Assembly (NCBI GenBank): GCA_044222245.1
Contig: JBGANQ010000047.1
Coordinates: 1 to 64,000 of the forward strand
Source: CALFML01 sp044222245
GTDB taxonomy: Bacteria > Myxococcota_A > Polyangia > Palsa-1104 > JAEUJZ01
Direction: 5' to 3'
DNA length: 64,000 bases
This document shows, piece by piece, positions 55,865 through 64,000 of the stretch (the stretch's first letter is position 1; each line of letters begins with the position of its first letter). Below the pieces are notes generated by a model that saw nothing but the letters and a program-made list of their open reading frames with translations, was not told the DNA's origin and searched no databases. Both the position numbers and the translations under genes were made by a program.

Positions 55865-57301
55865 CTAGATCGAGATTTTTTTCCAGGTGCCGGTCCGGAA
55901 CTTCAGCATCATCACCAGCGCCAGCGCCGTAATGTAGAAGATGAGTGCCCCCCACACGCCCCACAGCCCCATGCCGAGCGTGATACCGCACAGGTACGAC
56001 AGCGGCACCAGGCAGGTAAAGTGGAGGATGAGCTCGGCCGCCATCACGAACACGGTGTTGCCGGCCCCGTACAGGGCCTGGGTGAACACCAGCGCGACCA
56101 CGATCAGCGGACAGACAAACCCGAGCACCCGCAGGATCGGCGCCCCGGCGGCGACCACCTGCAGGTCGGGGTTCCAGAACAGCAGGATCGGCCGCGCCAG
56201 CAGGGTGAGGGCCAGCCCGACGACCAGGAACAGGACGACGCCGATGCGCGCCGCGGTGTAGGCGTACCGCTGGGCGAGGTCGTAGGCCTTGGCCCCCATG
56301 TTCTGGCTGACCAGGGTCGCGGTGGCGGTGCCGTAGGCGATGCAGCTGATAAAGACCAGCTGCAGCACGCTGATGATGTTCGAGGTCGCCGTCGAGTAGA
56401 TCGTGCGGCCGACGCCGCGCGCGGCGTTGTGGTCGAGCTTGGCGACCACGAACAGGACAAAGCCGAAGCCGCCCATCGCGAACATCGTCGCCAGCCCCGA
56501 GGGGACCGACAGCTTGACGATCTGCCACATGGTCTTGGTCGAGGCGTTGGCGAGGCGGCGGATGTGGTAGGGCTTGTACTCGCCGCGCAGGCTCCAGGCG
56601 ATCATCAGAAACAGGCCGATGTACGAGCTGATCATCGACGCCAGGCCGGCGCCGGGGACGCCCAGCCGCGGCAGCTGACCGCCGGTGAGGACCATCAGCC
56701 CCTGGTGGACCTGGTTGACCGCGGCGATGCCCGGGTGCTCGGGGCCGAAGATGAGGGCGACGCACAGGAGGAAGTTGGCCAGGTTCATCGCCAGCGCCAC
56801 CCCCATGTGCACCCGCGTCTTGCCCAGGCCGTCGAAGAACGACTTCAGGCTGGCGGTGACGACCATGCCGGTGATCTGCAGGAAGCGCCAGCGCAGAAAC
56901 GGCACCCCGAGGTCGATCACCGCCTGATCCTTGCTCATAAGGTGAAACAGGAACGGCGCCGCGGCGTAGGTCCCGATGGTGACCACCAGCGACGCCAGCA
57001 CCGCCAACAGCTGCGAGTTGGTCGACACCGCGCCGGCGCCCTCGACATCCTCGGCGCCGATGCGGCGCGCCGCCAGCGCCTGGGTGCCGACGCTGATCGA
57101 GGCGAGGAAGCCGCCAAAGGCCCAGAGCAGGATCTGGCTGATCTGCACCGCCGTCTGGCCGGGCGTCGCCTCGGCAAGCGGGAGGTGGCCGACGAGGATG
57201 TGGTCGACTTGGTTTATCAACGTCTGCGACAGCATCGCCAGCATGACGGGAGACGACAGGGCGATGATGCGGCGGCTGATGGCTGGGTCGAAAAGGGACA
57301 T
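55865..57301 (-). CDS. MATE-family efflux transporter
   Basis: A 478-residue inner-membrane antiporter with twelve predicted helices in two homologous halves. The first half shows SSPVMLAMLSQTLINQVDHILVG and GTQALAARRIGAEDVEGAG; the second shows VPSGLATMFAMGGFGFVLF and GTATATLVSQNMGAKAYDLAQR, the MATE duplication. It exports cationic or drug-like substrates using Na+ or H+; the substrate is unknown. It is same-strand with the DHH gene, 48 bp apart. Confidence 0.92.
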   Translation of the reverse strand: MSLFDPAISRRIIALSSPVMLAMLSQTLINQVDHILVGHLPLAEATPGQTAVQISQILLWAFGGFLASISVGTQALAARRIGAEDVEGAGAVSTNSQLLAVLASLVVTIGTYAAAPFLFHLMSKDQAVIDLGVPFLRWRFLQITGMVVTASLKSFFDGLGKTRVHMGVALAMNLANFLLCVALIFGPEHPGIAAVNQVHQGLMVLTGGQLPRLGVPGAGLASMISSYIGLFLMIAWSLRGEYKPYHIRRLANASTKTMWQIVKLSVPSGLATMFAMGGFGFVLFVVAKLDHNAARGVGRTIYSTATSNIISVLQLVFISCIAYGTATATLVSQNMGAKAYDLAQRYAYTAARIGVVLFLVVGLALTLLARPILLFWNPDLQVVAAGAPILRVLGFVCPLIVVALVFTQALYGAGNTVFVMAAELILHFTCLVPLSYLCGITLGMGLWGVWGALIFYITALALVMMLKFRTGTWKKISI

Positions 57302-57628
57302 ATGTCGCTGTGGGCCTTTGCGTGAGGCAGCGCCGACCTCAGTCGTGCGCGTGCCGTTTTAGCACATCCCGGTTATGTCACCTTATCAAAGTTGAGCCGC
57401 CGCCGCATTGTCCTGCGCGCGGGCTTTTTCCCAGGGGCAAGGGCAAGTCGCCGCCGGACCCGCAGCCGAGGGCTCGGCCGGCCGCGGCTTTTGGCCCGCG
57501 CCGCCTGGCCTCGTCGCTCGCGCCGGTAGCTTTTTACGGAGCATGGCCCCCCCGGCGAACCGTGGTATATGATGGGGCAAGTCGTTGCATTTAGGACACT
57601 CCGGCATCTCTGCAAAAAAGGTTGGCCT
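57302..57628. other. Divergent intergenic region upstream of the Pal-like gene
   Basis: No convincing gene in these 327 bp. A near-consensus -10, TATGAT, lies at 57568-57573, about 55 bp before the Pal-like ATG, without a clear -35 at standard spacing. The Pal frame is open upstream to 57569 but coding bias begins at 57629. Confidence 0.4.
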
Positions 57629-58423
57629 ATGCGCTGGTTGCGGATCCAGTCGTCGATAAAGTTGCTGTTGTGCTTGAGCGTGAGCGCCCTTTTCCTTGGC
57701 GCCTGCAAGCCCAAGTACCCCGGCTGTGAGGGGGACAGCGACTGCCCGGGCAACGCCCAGGGCAAGGAGTTCTGCGTCAACGGCCAGTGCCAGCAGTGCC
57801 GTCCCGACGGCCACGACTGCGCGGCGGGCAGCTCGTGCGTGGGCGGCCGCTGCCAGCCGATTCCCGGCTACTGCAGCCGGCCCGGCGAGTGCCCGAGCGG
57901 CGTCTGCGAGCGCAACCGCTGCGTCGCCTGCAAGGACGACGCCGGCTGCCCGGCGGGCGGCCGCTGCAACGCCGGCAAGTGCGAGCCCGACAGCCGCAAG
58001 CAGTGCAAGAGCAGCGACGAGTGCGCCGAGAACGAGGACTGCATAGGCGGCCGCTGCACCCCCGCCGGCCGCGGCACCAAGTACGTGCCCAAGGACGGCG
58101 ACTGTCGCCTGGACACCGTGTACTTCGGCCTCAACGAGTTCGAGCTCGGCTCGGGCAACTCGTCGGTGGTGGACAAGAACTCCGACTGCATCAAGCGGCT
58201 CAATCGCGCGGTGACGCTGGTCGGCCACACCGACCCCCGCGGCACCCCGGAGTACAACCTGGCGCTGTCGGACAAGCGGGCGCAGTCGGTCAAGCGGCGC
58301 CTGCGCGACCTGGGGATCCCCGACCAGAACATGTTCCTGGTGCCGCGGGGCGAGATGGACGCCACCGGCACCGATGAGACTACATGGTCGCAGGACCGCC
58401 GCGTGGAGGTAAACTTCCGATGA
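57629..58423 (+). CDS. OmpA/Pal-type lipoprotein with an added cysteine-rich domain
   Basis: A peptidoglycan-binding outer-membrane lipoprotein, 264 residues. The lipoprotein signal is LLLCLSVSALFLGAC with Cys at about residue 26. Residues 30-145 are cysteine-rich, with repeated CxxDxDCP/GG-RC units resembling the Dickkopf/EGF-like repeats of myxobacterial surface proteins. The OmpA domain covers the last ~105 residues (DTVYFGLNEFELG, VGHTDPRGTPEYNLALSDKRAQSVKRRL, RRVEVNFR). The combination is longer than a usual Pal. Its stop overlaps the ATG of the CpoB-like gene. Confidence 0.85.
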   Translation: MRWLRIQSSIKLLLCLSVSALFLGACKPKYPGCEGDSDCPGNAQGKEFCVNGQCQQCRPDGHDCAAGSSCVGGRCQPIPGYCSRPGECPSGVCERNRCVACKDDAGCPAGGRCNAGKCEPDSRKQCKSSDECAENEDCIGGRCTPAGRGTKYVPKDGDCRLDTVYFGLNEFELGSGNSSVVDKNSDCIKRLNRAVTLVGHTDPRGTPEYNLALSDKRAQSVKRRLRDLGIPDQNMFLVPRGEMDATGTDETTWSQDRRVEVNFR

Positions 58424-59289
58424 CCAGGCAGACCGGCTCTTTATATCGAACCGGGGCGCGGCGGGCCGGCTGGCTGGGCCGGTCTTTGGCGCTGCCTTCG
58501 GCGCTCGCTGGCTTTGTGCTCAGCGGCTGCGTGACCACCGACGAGGGTCGGCGCATGCAGGAGCAGATCGATCAGCTGCTGGAGAAGTCCAAGAAGACCG
58601 AGGTCGGCGGCGCCGAGCTGGCGACCAAGGTGCAGCAGCAGAACGAGGAGCTGCGGCGCCTGCTCGATGAGGCCAAGCGCCTCACCACCACCCTCGCCGA
58701 CGCCTCGCAGAAGGCCGAGCGGGCGCAGAGCGACCTGCAGGCGGTGCAGGGCAAGTTCGACGACATGCAGCGCCAGCTCGACGCCCTGCAGAAGAGCTTC
58801 ACCGAGTACCGGGCGCAGTCGGACACCAAGCTGGAGCAGCTAGTCAACGCCACCACCGTCGCCAAGGCGCCGCCCCTGCCCGACAACCCCGAGGCGATGT
58901 TCGCCGAAGGGCAGCGCAAGTTCGTCGCCGGCCAGTGGAACGACTCGCGGCGCGTCTTTGACGCCTTTGTCAACCGCTACCCGAGCGACCAGCGCGCCAG
59001 CAAGGCGCAGTTCCTCATCGGCGACGCCTACTTCTCCGAGGGCAAGTTCGCCAACGCGATCGGTGCCTTCACCAAGGTCATCGACAACTTCCCCAAGTCC
59101 GAGGATGTCGAGTCGGCGATGTTCAAAAACGGCAAGGCCTTCTCCAACCTCCGCTACTGCAGCGAGGCCAAGACCTACTTTCAGGAGCTCATCCGGCGCT
59201 ACCCCAAGACCCAGTTCAAAAACGACGCCAGCGAGCAGATCAAAGAGCTGACCAAGAAGGCCAAAGACAAGGGCGCCTGCCAGTCCTGA
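58420..59289 (+). CDS. CpoB/YbgF-like TPR lipoprotein of the Tol-Pal system
   Basis: A 289-residue envelope protein. The signal ends in LALPSALAGFVLSGC, giving a lipidated cysteine near residue 37. A coiled-coil trimerisation region (about 50-145) precedes three TPRs: MFAEGQRKFVAGQWNDSRRVFDAFVNRYP, LIGDAYFSEGKFANAIGAFTKVID, FSNLRYCSEAKTYFQELIRRYP. ATG 58420 overlaps the preceding stop (ATGA). The pairing with a Pal-like gene supports the assignment; TolQRAB are not in the window. Confidence 0.85.
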   Translation: MTRQTGSLYRTGARRAGWLGRSLALPSALAGFVLSGCVTTDEGRRMQEQIDQLLEKSKKTEVGGAELATKVQQQNEELRRLLDEAKRLTTTLADASQKAERAQSDLQAVQGKFDDMQRQLDALQKSFTEYRAQSDTKLEQLVNATTVAKAPPLPDNPEAMFAEGQRKFVAGQWNDSRRVFDAFVNRYPSDQRASKAQFLIGDAYFSEGKFANAIGAFTKVIDNFPKSEDVESAMFKNGKAFSNLRYCSEAKTYFQELIRRYPKTQFKNDASEQIKELTKKAKDKGACQS

Positions 59290-59385
59290 GCGCGGCGTCT
59301 GCCCCCAGCGCCGCCGCCGGCGAGCCGGGCAGAGTGGACGGCCGCGGCGGCAATTTGCAGGCAGTTTCCCCTACTTCTTCTCTCG

Positions 59386-59401
59386 AGTGATTGAAATCAC
59401 T
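59386..59401. promoter_or_regulatory. 16-bp inverted repeat, candidate operator
   Basis: AGTGATTGAAATCACT has perfect 7-bp arms around GA. It overlaps a TTGAAA hexamer (59391-59396) and lies about 100 bp before the UPF0158 gene, in an AT-richer stretch containing further promoter-like hexamers. It is placed like a repressor site for the UPF0158-nadK genes. Confidence 0.4.
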
Positions 59402-59502
59402 GGCCGTTGCGCATAGCCTGAAGCTTGCACTAGGTTATTTATAGGCCTTATTTTTTTCCGACGCCGCGACCCTCGCGGCCTCTCGGAGCGGAGCTAGTTT
59501 GT

Positions 59503-60162
59503 ATGCGTGTGATTGCGGTTCGATGGGCCGAGCTGGAGACCGCCGTGGAGCGCAACGCTCCGGACACCGAGAGCTTCCTCGACACCCGCAGCGGTGAGGT
59601 GATCACCCTGGTCGAGTCAGCGCCGGGCGCGCAAGAGCTGCGCACGCGGGTGATGACCGGCGGCGACGCCTTTCTAAGGGTCGAGCCCGCCTCATCCAGG
59701 GAGCAGTACAAGTGGATGGAGCGGTTTGTCGCCGGGGTGGTCGATCCGGTGCTGCGCGAGCGGCTCATCATCAGCATCGACGGCAAGGGGGCATTTCGGC
59801 GCTTCAAGGACGCCCTGCTCAACTACCCGACCGAGCGCGAGCGCTGGTTCACCTACCGCGGCGAGCTCCTGCACTGGCACATCCAGGAGTGGTTCAAGCG
59901 CGACAACCTGACCTCGGCCGAGGCGCCGCCGTGGGGTGAGGTACCGCCGCCGCCCGACATGGACGTCCAGCTGCCGCGCCCGGCGCCGCCGACCGATGGA
60001 CCAAGCGATGTGCTGCGCCGCCAGGTGCGCGAGCTCATCGAGCAGATTCCGGCCGTCGAGCTGCCCGCAGCACTCACCTTCTTGGAGTACCTGCGGGATC
60101 GCGGCAGCGCCGACCTCAGTCGCGCGCGGGCGGCGTCAGGCAAGCGCAGCGCGGTTGCTTGA
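59503..60162 (+). CDS. UPF0158 family protein
   Basis: A 219-residue cytoplasmic protein of the uncharacterised UPF0158 family. The family core runs from WAELETAVERNAPDTESFLDT through YKWMERFVAGVV, then GKGAFRRFKDALLNYPTERERWF and WHIQEWF. The last ~80 residues are a Pro-rich linker and a helical tail not usual for the family. Function unknown. The NAD kinase gene follows after 43 bp. Confidence 0.85.
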   Translation: MRVIAVRWAELETAVERNAPDTESFLDTRSGEVITLVESAPGAQELRTRVMTGGDAFLRVEPASSREQYKWMERFVAGVVDPVLRERLIISIDGKGAFRRFKDALLNYPTERERWFTYRGELLHWHIQEWFKRDNLTSAEAPPWGEVPPPPDMDVQLPRPAPPTDGPSDVLRRQVRELIEQIPAVELPAALTFLEYLRDRGSADLSRARAASGKRSAVA

Positions 60163-60205
60163 GCGGCTCCCCAAGCGCCCTCAATAGGTCCACAATGAGT
60201 CCACG

Positions 60206-61174
60206 ATGAGCGCGATCGGCTTCCTGCTTAAGCGTGATCAGCCCGATGCGGTGGACCTGTGCAAGCAGCTGGTGGCCGCCCTGCGGGCGCGCGGCGAGCG
60301 GGAGCTGGTGCTGCGCGACCGCGTGCTGCTGTCCGGCCCGCTGAGCGCCGCCGGCGGCACCAGCCTGCGCCCGGTGGACGAGCCGCCGCCCGATGCGCGC
60401 TCCGTCGCCCTGGCCGGCATCACCATGATCACCGAGGAAGAGCTGCCGCGCGACCTGCGCTTCCTGGTCGTGCTCGGCGGCGATGGGACCATGCTCTATG
60501 GGGCGGGCCTGCTCGGCGATCGGCGGGTGCCGATGCTCGGCATCAACCTCGGCCACCTGGGCTTTCTCACCTGCTGCTCGCCGGGCGAGGCGGTCGAGAC
60601 GCTGCACGCCGCGCTCGATGACCAGCTGCCGCTAGAGCCGCGCCAGCGCTTGCGCTGCCGCGTCTACCGCCAGCCCGAGGGCGAGCCGGCGGGGCCGCTG
60701 CTCACCCGCAACCTCCTGGTCGAGCGGACGGCGGTAAACGACGTCGTGCTGAGCCAGCCGGCGCAGGCGCGCCTGTTCGAGCTGGACACCTATATAGATG
60801 GCGACGCCGTGGCGACCTACCGCGCCGATGGCCTCATCATCTCGACCCCGACCGGCTCCACCGCCTACAGCCTGGCGGTCGGCGGGCCGATCCTGATGCC
60901 CAACCTGGACGCGCTGGTGCTGTCGCCGATCTGCCCGCACACCCTGACCGCGCGGCCGCTGGTCACCCGCCTGCACTCGCTGGTCGAGGTGCGGCCGGGC
61001 CGCGGCGCCGACAACACCCTGCTCACCATCGACGGCCAGTGGAGCCAGACGCTGGAGCGCAGCGACGTCGTGCAGGTCACCTGCGCCGACGCGCCGCTGT
61101 CGATCTTCCGGCCCCCCTCGCGCTCGTTTTTCGACCTCTTGCGGACCAAGCTGCACTGGGGCGTGCGCTCTTAG
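60206..61174 (+). CDS. nadK: NAD kinase
   Basis: Phosphorylates NAD to NADP in the cytoplasm. It has 322 residues. Motifs: VVLGGDGTMLYGAGLLG, INLGHLGFLT, TAVNDVVLSQ, and the NE/D-type and glycine-rich signature YRADGLIISTPTGSTAYSLAVGGPI. The C-terminal TIDGQ segment is also typical. It is slightly longer than typical because of a variable N-terminal loop. Convergent with recN, with a 9-bp gap. Confidence 0.95.
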   Translation: MSAIGFLLKRDQPDAVDLCKQLVAALRARGERELVLRDRVLLSGPLSAAGGTSLRPVDEPPPDARSVALAGITMITEEELPRDLRFLVVLGGDGTMLYGAGLLGDRRVPMLGINLGHLGFLTCCSPGEAVETLHAALDDQLPLEPRQRLRCRVYRQPEGEPAGPLLTRNLLVERTAVNDVVLSQPAQARLFELDTYIDGDAVATYRADGLIISTPTGSTAYSLAVGGPILMPNLDALVLSPICPHTLTARPLVTRLHSLVEVRPGRGADNTLLTIDGQWSQTLERSDVVQVTCADAPLSIFRPPSRSFFDLLRTKLHWGVRS

Positions 61175-61183
61175 GCTCCCCGG

Positions 61184-62932
61184 CTAGGCGCCGGTGGCCT
61201 CGCGCAAGAGCTCTTCGGCGTGGGCGCGGCTCTTGGCGGTGATCTTGGCGCCGCCGAGCATGCGGGCGATCTCCTCGCGCCGCTCGCTGGCGGTGAGGTG
61301 GCGGACGCGGGTCGTGGTGCGTCCGTCAGCGACGTGCTTCTCGACGCGGAAGTGGTCATCGCCGTAGGCGGCGATCTGCGGCAGGTGGGTGATGCAGATG
61401 ACCTGCTTGTTGCGGCCAAGGGCCCGGATCTGGCTGCCCACGCGGTCGGCCACGGCGCCGCCGATGCCGGCGTCCACCTCGTCAAAGACGCAGGTGGCGA
61501 CGCGGTCGGCCTGGCCGAGGATGCGGCGCAGGGCCAGCATGACGCGTGACAGCTCGCCGCCCGAGGCGATGCGGTGCAGGGGCCGCGGCTCCTCGCCCGG
61601 GTTGGCGGCCAAGAGCAGCTCGCAGCGATCCCAGCCGTCGCGGCCGAGCCGGCGCACGGTCCCGTCGGCGGCGGTGAACGTCAGGGCCGGGTCGTCGCCC
61701 TTCTGGGCGGTGCGGCCCTCAAGCTGCGGCAGCAGGCGCGCCCCCTTCATCGCCAGGTCGGCGAGCGCGAGGCTGGCCTTGTGCGAGAGCTCGGTCGCCA
61801 CCTGCTGGCGCGCCCGCGACAGCTCGCCGGCCACCGCGGCGGCGGCGGTGCGCGCCTTGTTCACCGCCGCCTGCGCCGCCTCGCGCGCCTCCTCGTGCCG
61901 GGTCAGGGTCTGCAGCGCCTGGGCCATCTCGTCGCGCTTGCGCAGCAGCGTCGGCAGATCGGGTCCGTGCTTGCGCAAAAGGCGCCCGAGCAGGTGCAGA
62001 CGGTCTTCGATCTCCTGCAGCCGCTGCGGGTCGGCGCCGAGGGTATCGGCGTAGCGCCGCACGCCGTGCGCGACGTCTTCGAGCAGCGCCTGCGCCTCGG
62101 ACAGCTGAGTGGCAAAGCCGGCGACCTCGGAGTCGAGCGCCGCCAGCTCGTGCAGCTCGCGGGTGACCACGCCCAGCTGCTCGAGCACGCTCGCCTCGCC
62201 GCTGTACAGGCTGGTCTCGGCGCGCTGCGCCGCCCCGAGGAGCTTCTCGACCGAGCGCAGGCGCTTCTGCTCCTTGCGCAGCGTCTCGTCCTCGCCGGCC
62301 TGGGGGTTTACGCTGTCGAGCTCGTTTAGCTGGAAGCGCAGGAACTCCTCGCGCTCGGCCCGCGCCCGCTCGTCGAGCGAAGCGGCCTGCAGGGCGGCGC
62401 TGGCTTCCTGCAGGCGGGAAAACGCCTGCGCCATCTGATCCAGCCGCTCGGCCGGCACGCCCGAGCGATCGAGCAGGCGCAGGTGGCGGCTGACCTCGAG
62501 CAGGCTCTGGTGCTCGTGCTGGCCGCTGATGTCGATGAGTCCCCCGCACAGCTCGCCGAGGACGGCGGCGGTGGACAGCTGGCCGGCGATGTGGATGCGG
62601 CTGCGGCCGCCGCGCCCCAGCACTCGGCGCACCACCAGACCCTCGTCGCCAAGCGCCACCGCGTCAAGCCCCAGCCGGGCCAGGCGCTCGCGCAGGCCGT
62701 CTTCGGCGGCGCTGCCCGGCGGCGGCGCGAACACCGCCTCGATGCGCGCCTCGTCAGCGCCAGTGCGGATGAGGTCGGCGCTGGCGCGGCCGCCGCGCAA
62801 GAGGGCCACCGCATCGAGGACCAGCGACTTGCCGGCACCAGTCTCGCCGGTGAGCACCGTCATTCCGGGCCCGAAGGTCAGCTCCACTTCGTCGAGGATC
62901 GCGAAATTGCTGATGCGTAGGTAGGTGAGCAT
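61184..62932 (-). CDS. recN: DNA repair protein RecN
   Basis: SMC-like ATPase acting early in double-strand-break repair. It has 582 residues. Walker A GETGAGKSLVLDAV is near the N-terminus, and RLSISNFAI-type start MLTYLRISNFAILDEVELTFG is characteristic. The central coiled coil spans about 150-370. The signature IASGGELSRVMLALRR and Walker B TCVFDEVDAGIGGAVADRVG follow, then ICITHLPQIAAYGDDHFRVEK. Length is usual. Confidence 0.95.
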   Translation of the reverse strand: MLTYLRISNFAILDEVELTFGPGMTVLTGETGAGKSLVLDAVALLRGGRASADLIRTGADEARIEAVFAPPPGSAAEDGLRERLARLGLDAVALGDEGLVVRRVLGRGGRSRIHIAGQLSTAAVLGELCGGLIDISGQHEHQSLLEVSRHLRLLDRSGVPAERLDQMAQAFSRLQEASAALQAASLDERARAEREEFLRFQLNELDSVNPQAGEDETLRKEQKRLRSVEKLLGAAQRAETSLYSGEASVLEQLGVVTRELHELAALDSEVAGFATQLSEAQALLEDVAHGVRRYADTLGADPQRLQEIEDRLHLLGRLLRKHGPDLPTLLRKRDEMAQALQTLTRHEEAREAAQAAVNKARTAAAAVAGELSRARQQVATELSHKASLALADLAMKGARLLPQLEGRTAQKGDDPALTFTAADGTVRRLGRDGWDRCELLLAANPGEEPRPLHRIASGGELSRVMLALRRILGQADRVATCVFDEVDAGIGGAVADRVGSQIRALGRNKQVICITHLPQIAAYGDDHFRVEKHVADGRTTTRVRHLTASERREEIARMLGGAKITAKSRAHAEELLREATGA

Positions 62933-62995
62933 GCGGCGGGCATAGTAGCAGCCCGCGCGGCCGCTGCCGATCGGTGCGCGCGCGGGGCCGTCCGC

Positions 62996-64000
62996 TCAGA
63001 CGGCGGCGGCCTTCTTGCGGGCGGCGGGGTTCTCGCGCAGCTGGACCAGGCTCGCCGGCACCCGATCGAGTCGCGCCAGCTGGCCCTTCTGGTCGGCCAT
63101 GCCGAAGCTCAGCACGCCGGTGGGGCAGCTCTGGACGCAGGCCGAGCAGCGCACGCACTCGGGGTCCTGCATCGGCAGGCCCTTGTTGGCGAAGTTCATG
63201 ACGTCGATGCCCATGTGGCAGACCGAGGTGCAGACGTTGCAGCTGATGCACTTTTTCTTCTCGGCGAAGATGCGGAAGCGGGAAAAGCGCGCGTAGATGT
63301 GCATGAGCGCCGCCAGCGGGCAGGCAAACCGGCACCACACCCGCCCCGAGTACTTGAAGTACAGCCCGACGCCGAGGATGCCGCCCATGAGCACGTCGAC
63401 CACCCACTTGTAGCTGAGGAAGGTGACCAGCTGCCCCTGGTGGTTTTTACCCTCCAGCATGAGGTGAAACCAGCGCGCCGCCCACGAGCCCGGCGACAGC
63501 CAGCCAAACACGCGGATGAACAGCAGCACGAACGCCACCCCGAGGATCGCCTGCCCGATCATATTCAGGCGGTTCCACAGCGGGCCGTGCGGCATCTTCT
63601 CGCGCTGGGTGTCGCCCATCGTCTCGGCCAGCGCCCCGCACGAGCAGATCCAGCCGCAGAAGGCGCCCTTGCCCCAGCGCCAGACGATGAGCGGGATGAG
63701 CACGAACGTCTGCAGGCAGCTTATGAAAAGCCACACCGCCATCGGCTTGTCGGTGAACACGTTGTAGACCGACAGCGGCCAGGCCAGGATGAAGCCGTAG
63801 GCCCGCCAGTAGGCGCGCGGGTGGCCCCAGTCCGGCCACTGCCCGGCGGCGTAGGCGGCGTCCGAGATGTACGGCTCAAAGAGGTGGTCGGCGATGCTCT
63901 TGCCGACGCCGTGGGTGAAGAGGCCGTTGTAGCCGAGCCAGGGCAGGATGATCTCGGGCAGGATGAACAGCGGGATCGCCTGCACGGCGATGAGCGACCA
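62996..64000 (-). CDS. Membrane polyferredoxin, NapH/CcoG-like (5' end outside window)
   Basis: An integral membrane iron-sulfur protein, cut by the right edge; 335 residues are visible and the frame is still open at 64000. Four or five membrane helices alternate with motifs FCGWICSCGALAE and WCRFACPLAALMHIYARF. Two 4Fe-4S ferredoxin clusters follow: CISCNVCTSVCHMGIDV and CVRCSACVQSCPTGVL. This is the NapH/CcoG/RdxA-like layout for electron transfer from the quinone pool or copper-related maturation. No partner gene is visible to decide which. Confidence 0.82.
   Translation of the reverse strand, partial: WSLIAVQAIPLFILPEIILPWLGYNGLFTHGVGKSIADHLFEPYISDAAYAAGQWPDWGHPRAYWRAYGFILAWPLSVYNVFTDKPMAVWLFISCLQTFVLIPLIVWRWGKGAFCGWICSCGALAETMGDTQREKMPHGPLWNRLNMIGQAILGVAFVLLFIRVFGWLSPGSWAARWFHLMLEGKNHQGQLVTFLSYKWVVDVLMGGILGVGLYFKYSGRVWCRFACPLAALMHIYARFSRFRIFAEKKKCISCNVCTSVCHMGIDVMNFANKGLPMQDPECVRCSACVQSCPTGVLSFGMADQKGQLARLDRVPASLVQLRENPAARKKAAAV

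Overview
The window is very GC-rich with dense, strongly GC3-biased genes. It looks like chromosome of a myxobacterium-type organism (Myxococcota, the former Deltaproteobacteria). The grounds are a microcompartment shell set closely resembling that of Haliangium ochraceum, a protein with two tandem Ser/Thr kinase domains, very large TPR and WD40 proteins, many lipoproteins with Ala/Pro-rich linkers, and a gene resembling the myxobacterial MXAN_5187 family. The taxonomic call is inference from family resemblance; no rRNA is present. The only RNA gene seen is one tRNA-Glu.

Layout. 1-4.3 kb: 3' end of glutamate racemase, then a compact bacterial microcompartment (BMC) operon (trimer BMC-T2, hexamer BMC-H, pentamer BMC-P, acylating aldehyde dehydrogenase with an N-terminal encapsulation-type helix, trimer BMC-T1). 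No signature enzyme, PduL or alcohol dehydrogenase is visible. 4.3-9.1 kb: a convergent FecCD/BtuCD-type ABC importer without a binding protein, a secreted protein, and a ModB/ModC-like pair without ModA. 9.1-17.2 kb: lipoprotein, WbpD-like acetyltransferase, APH-fold kinase, aspartokinase, multi-membrane glycosyltransferase-like protein, and a cupredoxin-like exported protein overlapped by a membrane-sensor-like gene. 17.3-27.1 kb: HEAT-repeat protein, double-kinase receptor, PBP4-type DacB, formylglycine-enzyme-fold protein, RadC, uridine kinase. 27.2-34.0 kb: one 2283-residue TPR protein. 34.2-39.1 kb: CreD-like membrane protein, tRNA-Glu, a 27-bp tandem repeat, a 14-blade WD40 protein with an apparently frameshifted N-terminus, and an exported FKBP. 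39.2-49 kb: small hypothetical genes, an MqsA-like zinc-ribbon/HTH regulator, TrmB, DUF1015, a TrmN6-like methylase, a haem lipoprotein, a CarboxypepD_reg-like protein, peptide deformylase, RibA, Mrp. 49-64 kb: vWA lipoprotein, TPR protein, ornithine aminotransferase, degenerate metallo-beta-lactamase-fold protein, DHH phosphoesterase, MATE exporter, Pal-like/CpoB pair, UPF0158, NAD kinase, RecN, and a truncated polyferredoxin.

How it works together. The BMC operon encodes all three shell classes plus one aldehyde-oxidising cargo enzyme, so it can plausibly build a closed shell around an aldehyde-to-acyl-CoA step; the aldehyde source must lie elsewhere. Other recurring signals are: (1) five in-frame minisatellites (15-30 bp units) in Ala/Pro-rich linkers or adjacent to a tRNA; (2) three copies of a ~115-129 bp element with terminal inverted repeats, each between convergently transcribed genes; (3) promoters placed so close to start codons that leaderless or near-leaderless mRNAs are likely. 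Most of the rest is housekeeping or cell-envelope functions.
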